This document shows, one piece after another, positions 41,510 through 50,087 of a stretch of DNA of 51,618 bases; position 1 is the stretch's first letter, and the number at the start of each line of letters is the position of its first letter. The notes beneath the pieces were generated by a model, which was not told where the DNA came from, ran no database searches, and saw only the letters and a list, made by a program, of their open reading frames with translations. The stretch is from Agathobaculum sp. (GTDB lineage Bacteria; Bacillota; Clostridia; Oscillospirales; Butyricicoccaceae), in NCBI RefSeq assembly GCF_022775115.1, contig NZ_JALFLA010000010.1, positions 1-51,618 on the forward strand, read 5' to 3'. A program made the translations under genes and the position numbers.

Positions 41510-42484
41510 TTACTTCAGGCCGGCGGTGATGATGGCCATCTGGTAGACTTCGTTCGCGTCGCAGCCGCGAGACAGGTCGTTGATCGGCGCATTCAGACCT
41601 TGCAGGATCGGGCCGTAGGCCTCAAAGCCGCCCAGACGCTGAGCGATCTTGTAGCCGATGTTGCCCGCGTTGATATCCGGGAAGATGAAGGTGTTGGCCT
41701 GACCGGCGACCGGCGAGCCCTTGCACTTGGTAGCGGCCACGACCGGGGAGAACGCTGCGTCAAATTGCAGCTCGCCGTCCACGGCAAGCTCGGGTGCAGC
41801 GGCCTTGGTCTTTTCGGTGGCGTTCTTCATCATGTCAACAGTCTCACCCTTGCCCGAGCCTTTGGTCGAGTAGGACAGCAGGGCAACCTTGGGGTCGATA
41901 CCGAAGGCCTTGGCGGTCTTGGCGGTCTCGACGGCGATCTCTACCAGCTCATCCTCGTTCGGCTGGATGTTGATCGCGCAGTCACCCATCGCGTACAGCT
42001 CGTCGCCGCCGTCCTTGCCGTCGCGGCGCAGGATGAAGCACGAGCTGACGATCTTGTTGCCCGGCTTGGTTTTGATAATCTGAAGCGCGGGGCGAACGGT
42101 GTCGGCGGTCGAGTAGGTCGCGCCGCCGAGCAGCGCATCAGCCTTGCCCAGCTTGACCAGCATGGTGCCGAAGTAGTTGCCCTTGGAGAGCGCCTTGCGG
42201 CAGTCCTCCTCGCTCATCTTGCCCTTGCGCAGCTCGACCATGGCGGCGACCATCTCGTCCATGCCGTCGTAGGTGAGAGGGTCGATGATTTCCATGCCGT
42301 CGATATCAAAGCCGCCGGCGGCTGCGGCCGCCTTGACCTCGTCCACATTGCCAACCAGAATGGAATCGAGCAGGCCGTCCTTCTTCAAGCGGGCGGCAGC
42401 CTCGAGGATGCGGGGATCGGGGCCTTCGGTGAACACGATCTTGCGCTTGTCCGCTTTCAGGGTTGCAATCAAACTTTCAAACAT
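41510..42484 (-). CDS. pta: Phosphate acetyltransferase
   Basis: Pta interconverts acetyl-CoA and acetyl phosphate. The 324-residue single-domain protein has VFTEGPDPRILEAA, the PTA signature region ADALLGGATYSTADTVRPAL, LLSYSTKGSGKGE and the C-terminal NIGYKIAQRLGG and DLSRGCDANEVY. AAGGAG precedes ATG 42484. No acetate kinase gene is in the window. It diverges from the CoA-transferase gene across a 218-base region with a promoter on each side. Confidence 0.95.
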   Translation of the reverse strand: MFESLIATLKADKRKIVFTEGPDPRILEAAARLKKDGLLDSILVGNVDEVKAAAAAGGFDIDGMEIIDPLTYDGMDEMVAAMVELRKGKMSEEDCRKALSKGNYFGTMLVKLGKADALLGGATYSTADTVRPALQIIKTKPGNKIVSSCFILRRDGKDGGDELYAMGDCAINIQPNEDELVEIAVETAKTAKAFGIDPKVALLSYSTKGSGKGETVDMMKNATEKTKAAAPELAVDGELQFDAAFSPVVAATKCKGSPVAGQANTFIFPDINAGNIGYKIAQRLGGFEAYGPILQGLNAPINDLSRGCDANEVYQMAIITAGLK

Positions 42485-42532
42485 AGTGCATTCTCCTTTT
42501 CTTGTCTGCCGGGCAAACAATGATTTGATTTT

Positions 42533-42562
42533 ATTATACACCCGTAAGGTCGCTCTTCTCAA
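42533..42562 (-). promoter_or_regulatory. Promoter of pta
   Basis: On the minus strand TTGAGA (42562-42557) and TATAAT (42538-42533) have an 18-base spacer. Confidence 0.65.
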
Positions 42563-42628
42563 GTATTAATTTGGAATACGCTGGATATCGGGCGGGATAA
42601 AACTCTTGGCAAGATGCACAGATTGCTC

Positions 42629-42657
42629 TTGACCAAAAAGGTATAGTATAGTATACT
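42629..42657 (+). promoter_or_regulatory. Promoter of the CoA-transferase gene
   Basis: TTGACC at 42629-42634 and TATACT at 42652-42657 have a 17-base spacer. The spacer contains a direct TATAGTATAG run. Confidence 0.75.
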
Positions 42658-42702
42658 GAAACAAATACTTGCAAATCAAGAAATAAACGGAGGTTTTGGC
42701 AG

Positions 42703-44046
42703 ATGGATTACGCAGCACTTTATCAGCAGAAACTGACGACGGCGGACGAGGCCGTCAAGGCGGTCAAATCGGGTGACTGGGTCGACTACGGCTGGTGCAC
42801 CGGCACACCCATCGCACTGGACAAGGCACTTGCCGCGCGTATGGACGAGCTGACGGACGTAAACTTCCGCGGCGGCGTTCTGATGTGGACGCCCGCGGTC
42901 TTCCAGATCCCGGATGTGGCGAGCAAGATCACTTGGAACTCGTGGCACATGGGCGGTATCGAGCGTAAGGCCTGCACGGCGGGCTTCGGCTTCTACGGTG
43001 CGCTGCGTTATTCCGAGCTGCCCCGTTGGTATCGTGAGAACGTCGGCCGTGTCAATGTGGCCATGTTCCAGGTCGCGCCGATGGATGAGCACGGCTACTT
43101 CAGCTTTGGCCCGAACGCCTCGCACCTGCGGGCGGTCTGCGAAGTATCCGATGTGGTCATTGTTGAGGTCAATAAGAATATGCCGCGCTGCCTTGGCGGC
43201 TTTGAGGATGCTGTGCATATCTCGCAGGTGGATATGATCGTCGAGGGCGAGAATCCGGCGATGGGTCAGCTGGGTGCGGGCGGCGCGCCGACCGATGTTG
43301 ACCGTGCGGTGGCCAAGCTGATCGTTGAGGAGATTCCGAACGGGGCCTGCCTGCAGCTTGGCATCGGCGGTATGCCCAACACGGTCGGCTCGATGATCGC
43401 GGACTCCGACCTGAAGGATTTGGGCGTACATACGGAGATGTATGTCGACGCGTTTGTCGATATCACGGCTGCGGGCAAGATCAACGGCTCGAAAAAGACG
43501 ATCGACAAGGGTCGTCAGGTGTTTGCCTTTGGCGCGGGCACTCAGAAGCTGTATGACTTTGTCAATAACAACCCGGAGTGCATGTCCGCCCCCGTGTCGT
43601 ACACCAACGACGCGCGCACCATCGCGCAGCTCGATAACTTCATCTCGATCAACAACGCGGTCGATATCGACCTGTTCGGTCAGGTCAACGCGGAGACCTC
43701 GGGCGTCAAGCAGATATCGGGTGCGGGCGGCCAGCTGGACTTTGTTCTCGGCGCATATCTGTCCAAGGGCGGCAAGAGCTTTATCTGCTGCTCGTCCACC
43801 TTCAAGAACAAGGACGGCTCGATCGCTTCCCGCATCCGGCCGACGCTTGAGCATGGCTCGGTCGTGACCGACGCGCGTCCGTGCGTACACTGGTTTGTTA
43901 CCGAGTACGGCAAGGTCTGCCTGAAGGGCCTGTCCTCGTGGCAGCGCGCCGAGGCGCTGATCTCGGTCGCACATCCTGACTTCCGCGAGCAGCTGATTGC
44001 GGACGCGGACAAGATGCATATCTGGAAGCGCTCTAACAAGCGCTGA
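42703..44046 (+). CDS. but: Butyryl-CoA:acetate CoA-transferase
   Basis: The enzyme moves CoA from butyryl-CoA to acetate, the last step of butyrate formation in gut Clostridia. The 447-residue sequence is very close to known But proteins as I recall them: [65 protein letters not shown] (E245 is a likely catalytic Glu), [20 protein letters not shown] and the C-terminal HIWKRSNK. Related 4-hydroxybutyrate CoA-transferases differ in several of these stretches. CGGAGG precedes the ATG. Confidence 0.9.
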   Translation: MDYAALYQQKLTTADEAVKAVKSGDWVDYGWCTGTPIALDKALAARMDELTDVNFRGGVLMWTPAVFQIPDVASKITWNSWHMGGIERKACTAGFGFYGALRYSELPRWYRENVGRVNVAMFQVAPMDEHGYFSFGPNASHLRAVCEVSDVVIVEVNKNMPRCLGGFEDAVHISQVDMIVEGENPAMGQLGAGGAPTDVDRAVAKLIVEEIPNGACLQLGIGGMPNTVGSMIADSDLKDLGVHTEMYVDAFVDITAAGKINGSKKTIDKGRQVFAFGAGTQKLYDFVNNNPECMSAPVSYTNDARTIAQLDNFISINNAVDIDLFGQVNAETSGVKQISGAGGQLDFVLGAYLSKGGKSFICCSSTFKNKDGSIASRIRPTLEHGSVVTDARPCVHWFVTEYGKVCLKGLSSWQRAEALISVAHPDFREQLIADADKMHIWKRSNKR

Positions 44047-44069
44047 GGGTAAGCATTCTCGCGCATTAC

Positions 44070-44104
44070 AAACCGCTATGGCTTGGCCATAGCGGTTTGT
44101 TTTT
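44070..44104 (+). terminator. Terminator after the CoA-transferase gene
   Basis: AAACCGCTATGG at 44070-44081 and CCATAGCGGTTT at 44087-44098 form a perfect 12-base-pair stem followed by GTTTTT. It may also serve the converging peptidase gene. Confidence 0.92.
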
Positions 44105-45458
44105 ACGAGATAGATACATATTGCTGTGGGTCAACTTTTTCATCGTTGACCATCACCTCAAAGTGCAGGTGCGGTCCGGTCGAGTTGCCCGTATTGCCGG
44201 AAAGCGCGATGCGCGCGCCTTTGTCAACCACGTCGCCCACCGAGACGAGCAGTGCGGTGTTGTGCGCATACAGCGTTTTGAAGCCGTTGCAGTGGTCAAG
44301 GATGACATACCAGCCATAGCCGCCGCCCTCTCCGGCGAAGATGACCTTGCCGTTATCCGCTGCGTATACCGGCGTGCCCTCCGGGGCGGCAAGGTCGACG
44401 CCGCCGTGCAGCCGTCCCCAGCGCCATTTGAAGGCCGAGGTAAAGGTATAGCTGGTCAGCGGTGTCTGGAACTCGCCCGTGCCGATGCCGATGTTGCGTG
44501 TGCCGACCTCGACGATCTCGGTGACTGCATCGCTCAAAACCGTGCGCTCGACGACCGTGCGGCCGTGCTCCTGTCCGTCCACCGTGGTGATCTCGGCGGT
44601 AACGACGGCCTCGCCCGGGCGGCCCTGCTGCACGGTCTCCCGGTAGGTCTGCGCAAGCTGGTCGTTTTCACGGGTGACAGTCTCAAACGGGATCTCCTCA
44701 CTGTATGTCACCGAGCGGGTCGCGGTCACATCAAGGCGCGGGCTGAGGTAGTCATACAGCGCGCCCAGCTCGGATACGAGTGTGGTTTCCGCGATCACGC
44801 GGTCAACGCGCACCTGCTGCATGAACTGCGTGTTTTCGTCGGACGCAGTGGTGTACTGCGCCTTGACGCGGTCGAGCAGCGTCTGTGCGTCGTTGGTCGT
44901 GCGGCATAGCCCCGCGGGCGCACCGTCGATCGAGATCAGGGCGAGCACGTCCAGCTCGCCGGACTCGTTGACCAGAAGGTCGCGCAGCTCGGTACCCGTC
45001 AGGAATTGATTGGCCGTGCCGCTGCTCGGGTGGGCGTCCAACGTGATTGGCAGCGCATAGGTATGGCCGGACAGGGTCGAGGCGCTCTGCTCGATCTCGC
45101 TGACCGCAGTGGTCAGCATGTCCCGGCTTTCGATCAGCCCAAGCGGACGGCCATTGGCCGTGACCAACAGACCGGGCTGGGTCAGCAGCGCGCCGGGCAG
45201 CAGAAAGAACGGCACAAAGGCCGCCAAGGCGCAGGCAAGACGGTACCGCCCGGCGGCGTGCAGCTTATGGCGGATATGTTCCCAGACAGCAAGCGAGCGG
45301 ACGCGGCCAATCAGCCGGTCAAGCGCGAGCACGAGCCGCGCCAGCAGATACAGCAGCGCGGAAAACAGGCCGAAGCAAAAAGATAACAGATTTCGCATGA
45401 CAATAGTATGGAGCGCGGATGGACGGCTTATGCAGCCTCCTCCGGAAATATGCTCCAT
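44103..45458 (-). CDS. Membrane-anchored M23 peptidase with G5 domain
   Basis: The 451-residue protein probably cuts peptidoglycan cross-links. After a cytoplasmic start it has hydrophobic segments near residues 25-45 and 75-97, an extracellular stalk, a G5 domain (ATRSVTYSEEIPFETVTREN, then ENDQLAQTY to ERTVLSDAVTEIVEVGT), and a LytM/M23 domain with zinc ligands in HGGVDLAAPEG and GPHLHFEV. ATG 45458 is chosen for the strong AGGAGGG just upstream; ATG 45398 is a weaker option. A GTTAC/GTAAC inverted repeat lies just before it. Confidence 0.9.
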   Translation of the reverse strand: MEHISGGGCISRPSALHTIVMRNLLSFCFGLFSALLYLLARLVLALDRLIGRVRSLAVWEHIRHKLHAAGRYRLACALAAFVPFFLLPGALLTQPGLLVTANGRPLGLIESRDMLTTAVSEIEQSASTLSGHTYALPITLDAHPSSGTANQFLTGTELRDLLVNESGELDVLALISIDGAPAGLCRTTNDAQTLLDRVKAQYTTASDENTQFMQQVRVDRVIAETTLVSELGALYDYLSPRLDVTATRSVTYSEEIPFETVTRENDQLAQTYRETVQQGRPGEAVVTAEITTVDGQEHGRTVVERTVLSDAVTEIVEVGTRNIGIGTGEFQTPLTSYTFTSAFKWRWGRLHGGVDLAAPEGTPVYAADNGKVIFAGEGGGYGWYVILDHCNGFKTLYAHNTALLVSVGDVVDKGARIALSGNTGNSTGPHLHFEVMVNDEKVDPQQYVSIS

Positions 45459-45563
45459 GATCCCTCCTTTCACAGTCCAAAGGTTACAGTTCGGTAACAA
45501 TGAACAGGATAGACCCTTGAAAGGGAGAAGTCATACGAAATCTGTCGATAAGTTTTCAGTTTT

Positions 45564-46466
45564 TTAATTTTCCGGTCTGTGTCCGGTGAAATCGGTGGGG
45601 AAAAAGCGCGAATCGAGAGGTTTTTGCTGATAATATCGGTCGAGCACCGCACGCTGAAGTGAGACGGCGAGCGGCACGGCCGCGTCAAACAGGTCGCAGA
45701 AGGACTCGCTACGCTCCCCACTGGGAGAAGGCCACGGGCGGTGCGCCTGATTGGCGCAGTCGGCCGGCAGCGGCGCGGGGGGACGGATGAGCGAGGAGGC
45801 AAGGCCGGCTTTGCCAGTCAGATGCTCAAAGCGTTGGAGACGGGCGCGCACGCTCACCCCGCTGTGCGCCAGACGGAGCACGCGGCGCATATCGTGCAGC
45901 GAACGGTAAACGGCCGCGGGCGACAGGCGCACGCCGTATACGCGCCGGACGGCGCTGGCCAGCACGCGGGAGAGCACGGTGCATTCCGCGGCGGTCGGGT
46001 CGAGCAGGCGGAAGGCTTCGAACTGCGCCGCATCGGGCGAGATATAGTGCGAGATCAGAATGCCGTCCAGATCGCTTTTGACCAGCTGCCGCCGTGCTTC
46101 CGCCGAGTAGCCGGTCATGAACAGCGCCAGCCGGTCGGCCTGTGCTTCGATAAAGGAATACGAGACGCGGTCGAGTGCATAATGGGTGCAAAAGCCGAAC
46201 ACATACACCAAAGCGGCGGTATCGTGCTGGGTGAGCGCGGCATCACACAGGGCTTCAAACAGCGCACCGGGCGGCTCGTTGTGCATTCGGCGAGCCAAGC
46301 GCCCCATCGCGCCCGAAAAGGGCGCGTGGTAAAAGGCAAGCGGGTCGGGGCCTTGCGCGCCCCAGCGGTAGCCAGCGGGGTATAGCTCAATGAGGTGCGC
46401 GGCAGCGTCGCAGGTGACGCGCTGCACAGTGGTGGCAAAGATGTGGTGCGTGGCAAAAGCGGGCAT
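45564..46466 (-). CDS. Zinc-dependent phospholipase C-like protein
   Basis: The 300-residue protein resembles the bacterial zinc-dependent phospholipase C family common in Clostridia: FATHHIFATTV with H7/H8, GAQGPDPLAFY, and FGFCTHYALDRVSYSF as further metal-site residues. No signal peptide is visible, so it may be intracellular and not a toxin. AGGAGG precedes ATG 46466, and a TATACT box lies upstream on the minus strand at 46505-46500. Confidence 0.82.
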   Translation of the reverse strand: MPAFATHHIFATTVQRVTCDAAAHLIELYPAGYRWGAQGPDPLAFYHAPFSGAMGRLARRMHNEPPGALFEALCDAALTQHDTAALVYVFGFCTHYALDRVSYSFIEAQADRLALFMTGYSAEARRQLVKSDLDGILISHYISPDAAQFEAFRLLDPTAAECTVLSRVLASAVRRVYGVRLSPAAVYRSLHDMRRVLRLAHSGVSVRARLQRFEHLTGKAGLASSLIRPPAPLPADCANQAHRPWPSPSGERSESFCDLFDAAVPLAVSLQRAVLDRYYQQKPLDSRFFPTDFTGHRPEN

Positions 46467-46613
46467 GGAAACGACCTCCTGACGCAAGCTGTTAAGCATA
46501 GTATACTCCAAACAGCCGCAAAATGCCAGAGAAAGTATGCGGTTTTCCACGCATGGAGATGGATTTTCAAAGCAGGCTGTCGAACAGCTTGCGTGATTTG
46601 ATAAATTATCTGC

Positions 46614-46642
46614 TTGAGGATAGCCGACCGCTGTGTTATAAT
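46614..46642 (+). promoter_or_regulatory. Promoter feeding a truncated gene
   Basis: TTGAGG at 46614-46619 and TATAAT at 46637-46642 have a 17-base spacer. The only downstream start with a ribosome site opens a 12-residue frame. Confidence 0.65.
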
Positions 46643-46665
46643 AGCCGCAAAGCCGCTATTATAAC
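46635..46665. promoter_or_regulatory. Inverted repeat overlapping the -10 box, probable operator
   Basis: GTTATAATAGC at 46635-46645 and GCTATTATAAC at 46655-46665 are perfect 11-base arms around nine bases. The left arm contains the -10 box, so a bound protein would block transcription. Confidence 0.55.
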
Positions 46666-46809
46666 GACTATTTGATAATGATATCACCGGCGGCACAGCT
46701 TGGGTGCTTTCGCCCTATAAGCGTTTGCCGCTGTGATGTCATCAGAACATATGAGAAAATGGCGTAAAACCTTAGAACGCGCTGATAAATAAAGGAGAGA
46801 CAAGAATAT

Positions 46810-46848
46810 ATGAAATTAGGTATCGACGTATCCGAGCCGGTTTCATAA
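46810..46848 (+). pseudogene. Start of a gene cut after about nine codons (possibly GH25 lysozyme-like)
   Basis: ATG 46810 behind GGAGAG opens MKLGIDVSEPVS and stops. GIDVSE is how many GH25 lysozymes begin (GIDVSEHQG), so the likely reading is a real gene start with the rest replaced by foreign DNA after the GAG codon. The match is only nine residues, so identity is a guess. The following 200 bases carry no convincing gene. Confidence 0.4.
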
Positions 46849-47033
46849 GGATCTCCGTCTCTGTGATGAAAGCCGCCGACGCTTGAAAACATTGACTTTT
46901 ATAGAAGACCGGGCGGAATAAAACCCACCGGTTTTCACTGCGGATCCATACGCCAATGGCGTAAAAATGGAGTAGAAAATTTAACGGATTTACAGGGCAA
47001 AAAGGCCACCACTACACAAGTGATAATGAACGA

Positions 47034-47067
47034 CAACAGGCATGACCGAAGCCGGTCATGCCTGTTG
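47034..47067. terminator. 15-base-pair hairpin, probable terminator
   Basis: CAACAGGCATGACCG at 47034-47048 and CGGTCATGCCTGTTG at 47053-47067 pair perfectly around AAGC and are followed by CTTTCC. It lies near the 3' end of the PIN-type pseudogene and downstream of the truncated gene. Confidence 0.7.
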
Positions 47068-47106
47068 CTTTCCTATCAGGGAAGTTGAAAATAAAAGATT
47101 ACATCT

Positions 47107-47875
47107 TCAGAAAAAACAATCAGGAAGTTCTTCGTCTTCGGAGGCTTCTCCAGTCTTTTCCTCGGTGATTTCAGTAATTGTCTTTCGAATGGATGAAATA
47201 TCTGGATCACCAGAATCTTTGACACTCTTTTTCTCTATCAGGCCTTTATAAAACTCATAGACATCATCATCGGATAAGATCCAAGAAATTTGACGGTTAT
47301 GTATAGCGGCGGAACAAATATCTTGAATTTGACGCACAGTTAAATCCGAAAAAGCTGACAGCTCCTTGACAATGGCGTGAGTTGTAGCAAAACTGCTGCT
47401 TCTGGCCAGTTTTTCAATCAATTCATCCTTTTCCTTTTCCACGCGAAGCTCGATGTCCTTGAAGTGCTTCTTCAGGAACTCACCCAGTGATTTGAAGAAG
47501 ATAATTTTAGGCGATTTCTTTTTCTCCCATTCTTGAGCCAAAACGGATGAAACTGCTTATCATCAAAGATCGAAGCATAGTCCTTATCTGCTGAGATAAA
47601 GAAAAGATCTTCACCACAGGGAACACTTTCTAACAGGGTTTCCCAGTTGATTGCATCACCGTACTTACGATCTTTCCCAGGCGGATTTCCTGTATTAAAG
47701 CGAACAATAGCCCTATTTACTAATTCTTCAGAGCTTGAAATGAACTCAAGACCATCGAAAAATCACGCAAAGCAATATCCGCCGGAGAACTTTGGCTGGC
47801 AATGTCCTTCTTTACTTTTCGAAGCCATTCTTTATGCGCATCTTTCAACTCTGTATGCAGGAAAAGCCTTATTCA
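47107..47875 (-). pseudogene. PIN-type nuclease-like gene, 5'-truncated and twice frameshifted
   Basis: Reading the minus strand and correcting two single-base losses gives a continuous protein: LKDAHKEWLRKVKKDIASQ, DFFDGLEFISSSEELVNRAI, NPPGKDRKYGDAINWETLL, GEDLFFISADKDYASI, then AQEWEKKKSPKIIFFKSLGE. The PPGKD..YGDAINWE and ISADKDY segments are typical of PIN-like/DUF4935 proteins. The breaks are in a short A/T run near 47757-47762 and near 47541. The start of the gene is missing at about 47860, where other sequence begins. The 144-residue end (47107-47541) is open. Confidence 0.65.
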
Positions 47876-48034
47876 CATTACGATAGCGGCTTCGATGGTA
47901 TTTGCCCGGAATGCCGGTCATGTCAGTTCCATGGTCCCTATTGGAAGTATCAGTCCTGCGTCTTTGCGGAATGTCCTTATTCCCCGCACACGCTTTCCAC
48001 ACGGAGGTTGAAGCCTTATGAGAAAGAGAGCTAA
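47855..48034 (+). pseudogene. Cysteine-rich mobile-element protein fragment
   Basis: The 59-residue frame MQEKPYSHYDSGFDGICPEC, then RSCQFHGPYWKYQSCVFAEC, has two CxxC-like sets and resembles small zinc-ribbon proteins found near replication genes of Tn1549-like elements. No ribosome site precedes it, and its start overlaps the broken PIN fragment on the other strand, so it is likely a 5'-truncated remnant. Confidence 0.5.
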
Positions 48035-48308
48035 TCAGGAATCGAAGATTGGAGTCCACAAATACGAAGGCTTTACGATGATGCAGAATCATCATCTCAG
48101 GAACAAAGGACTTTCTCTTAAAGCTGTGGGATTACTGTCAAAGATACTCAGTCTTCCTCCTGATTGGGATTATTCGCTTCGAGGGCTTGCTACTTTGAAC
48201 ACTGATGGCATAGACGGCGTTCGAAGTACAATGAAGGGTTACCACAATGTCAAGATCATATCGCATTTCCATCTTCCTCGGTTTGTGCGCTGTACTGCAT
48301 GGGTGTAA
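48018..48308 (+). pseudogene. 3'-truncated replication initiator / helix-turn-helix fragment
   Basis: ATG 48018 opens a frame with GFTMMQNHHLRNKGLSLKAV, then GLLSKILSLPPDWDYSLRGL and LNTDGIDGVRSTMK. This is the N-terminal winged-helix part of replication-organiser proteins of phages and conjugative elements. Similarity ends near 48235; the remaining codons overlap the end of the GNAT gene on the other strand. It is therefore a fragment joined to unrelated DNA. Confidence 0.6.
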
Positions 48309-49228
48309 ACCGCAGGCCATCAACGGTTTGCTCTTCTCCCGTCGGGACAAAGCCGAGATGACGGTAGACCTCCACCGCGTAGGGGGAAGAATTGACCGTG
48401 AACACCTGTCGTGCATAATCCTGCCGCATGGCCTCGAACAATCGCCTGCCGATCCCCCGGCGGTGATAGACCGCATCGACAAAGAAACCGCCGATATGCT
48501 GCGGCGCTCTCATACAGAGTGTTCCAACAAGTTTGTCGCCATCAAAAGTGCCATAAAAGGTCAGCATGGGAATTCGCTCTTGATCTCCCAGACTTGTCCG
48601 GAAATGGTCAATGCCCTCCTGTGAGTACTCCAGCGCTTCAAACTCCAGGAACACCCGCCAGCACAGCTCCAATGCCACCGGGATCTCTTCTTTGGTGAGT
48701 CTGCGGACAGGGTACGGCTCCATGGTGCGGGTCAGACTGTAGAGAGCCATATCCAGAACCTTGCCGTTCTTCACGGCGTTATTTTTCATGGTGCCCTCAT
48801 AGCAAAATCCCGCCTTCTCCAGTGCCCGCCGGGAGCCGGTGTTGTAGGCGAAGGGCTCGGCATAGATGCGCAGGATATCGGTCGTATCAAAGATGATTGC
48901 ACAAAGCTGCCGGATGGCCTCCGTCATGATACCCCGGCCCCAGTATTCCTCCGCCAGATAGTAGCCCAGCTCTGCCGTTTGTCTGTGGATATTGCTCTGC
49001 CGGAAGGCGCCGATGCTGCCGATGGCACGGTCATTCTGCGTGATGGCATAGGCAAAGGTGCCGGTTTCGTCCGCAGAGAGCATTGCACAGATGTAGTCAC
49101 GGGCATCCTGCTCTGTGTAGGGATAGGGAAGTCCGTCCCGCAGATTGTTGAGGACTTTTTTTGTTGTTCAATGCTGCTGCCAGATCCGCTGCGTCCGACA
49201 GCCGCCATTTTCTCAAAATACAGTTCAT
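48256..49228 (-). pseudogene. Double GNAT acetyltransferase gene with a frameshift in a seven-A run
   Basis: ATG 49228 behind AAGGAGC starts MNCILRKWRLSDAADLAAAL NNKK; the run of seven A (49156-49162 read on the minus strand) then shifts the frame. Dropping one A restores VLNNLRDGLPYPYTEQDARD and joins the long 275-residue frame from 49083. The product has a RimJ/RimL-type domain (GYYLAEEYWGRGIMTEAIRQ) and a second GNAT domain (VDAVYHRRGIGRRLFEAM). As written, only the 275-residue part lacking the first strand can be made. The substrates are unknown. Confidence 0.75.
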
Positions 49229-49265
49229 GTATACCGCTCCTTCCATGGCACTGGGTTTACAACAC

Positions 49266-49668
49266 TTAATTTGGAAGTCCCTCTGTTATAGCGTTCTCCA
49301 CGGCTTTGCGAATGACCTTACTGGAGCAGGTAGCACCGCTGACGGCATCCACTGCTGTGGTCTGAGTGCGCACCATCTGGTCCAGAATTGCTTCCGCCGG
49401 AGTACCTCTTCCGTTTTCATGTTTCAAAAGTTCAATGCTTTCCAGCTGGTGGTCCCGGACAGTGACCTGAACCCTTGCCCGGACAACGCCGGTATCGCAC
49501 TGACCTTCATATACGCCGTCTTCTACCTTTGTCAGGTCGATTTCATCAAAGGGAAGCGCGTTCACCTTCGCTTTATAGTCACCGATGGATTTGAGGTAGA
49601 TTCCGCCTGCAAAAAGACCAATGACCAGAAGCACCGATACCACAATCAAGACTGCTTTCCCAGTTCAT
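49266..49668 (-). pseudogene. FMN-binding domain protein with a broken start
   Basis: The main frame (49266-49649) encodes one membrane helix (IVVSVLLVIGLFAGGIYL) and an FMN-binding domain with the flavinylation motif DAVSGATCSSKV, where the Thr is the covalent FMN site. ATG 49668 with AAGGAAC upstream lies in another frame; two more A residues after ATG would give MKTGKAVLIVV and the right frame. Either the start is damaged or a TTG at 49649 is used without a ribosome site. Such proteins take part in extracellular electron transfer. Confidence 0.7.
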
Positions 49669-49706
49669 AATTTGTTCCTTTTAATAGTCAAATATTCCCA
49701 TATGCT

Positions 49707-50039
49707 TTATCCCTTTAGATTCTTCAATGCCCCCGGGTTATCTGCGAGAATTATACCAACAGTCTGGCATTTTTCCAGTTCCCCGCAGTCTCCGCAGGTA
49801 TGGGCGCCTTTTTTCAGCGCACACTGGCGGATCTGGCAAAGGCTGTCGCAGAACACCGTTTTGATTCCCTCCGCACGACAGCCCTGACAATTGATATGTT
49901 CCGGCAGAATCGGCGCTTGATTCAGCTCGGCCCATGCTTTTGCGGTTTTTTCGCGTAATGCCTGATCGTCGTGCACTGTTGCGATATACGCATCGCATTT
50001 CTCACAATCCAGCCCGCAATATGCAATCATTTTCTTCAT
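49707..50039 (-). CDS. DUF3795 domain-containing protein
   Basis: The 110-residue Cys-rich protein has the DUF3795 pattern: MIAYCGLDCEKCDAYIAT, INCQGCRAEG, FCDSLCQIRQCALKKG and CGDCGELEKC. It probably binds zinc or an iron-sulfur cluster; the function is unknown. AGGAGGT precedes ATG 50039. It follows the CPBP protease gene in the same direction. Confidence 0.88.
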   Translation of the reverse strand: MKKMIAYCGLDCEKCDAYIATVHDDQALREKTAKAWAELNQAPILPEHINCQGCRAEGIKTVFCDSLCQIRQCALKKGAHTCGDCGELEKCQTVGIILADNPGALKNLKG

Positions 50040-50087
50040 CGTTATGTACCTCCTCAAAGTTCAGTTGCCTGTTTTCGCTTCCATATG

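Noticed and set aside
49161-49670. 169-residue plus-strand frame opposite the FMN-binding gene
   Set aside because: Antisense shadow; the minus strand has the FMN-binding motif and membrane helix.
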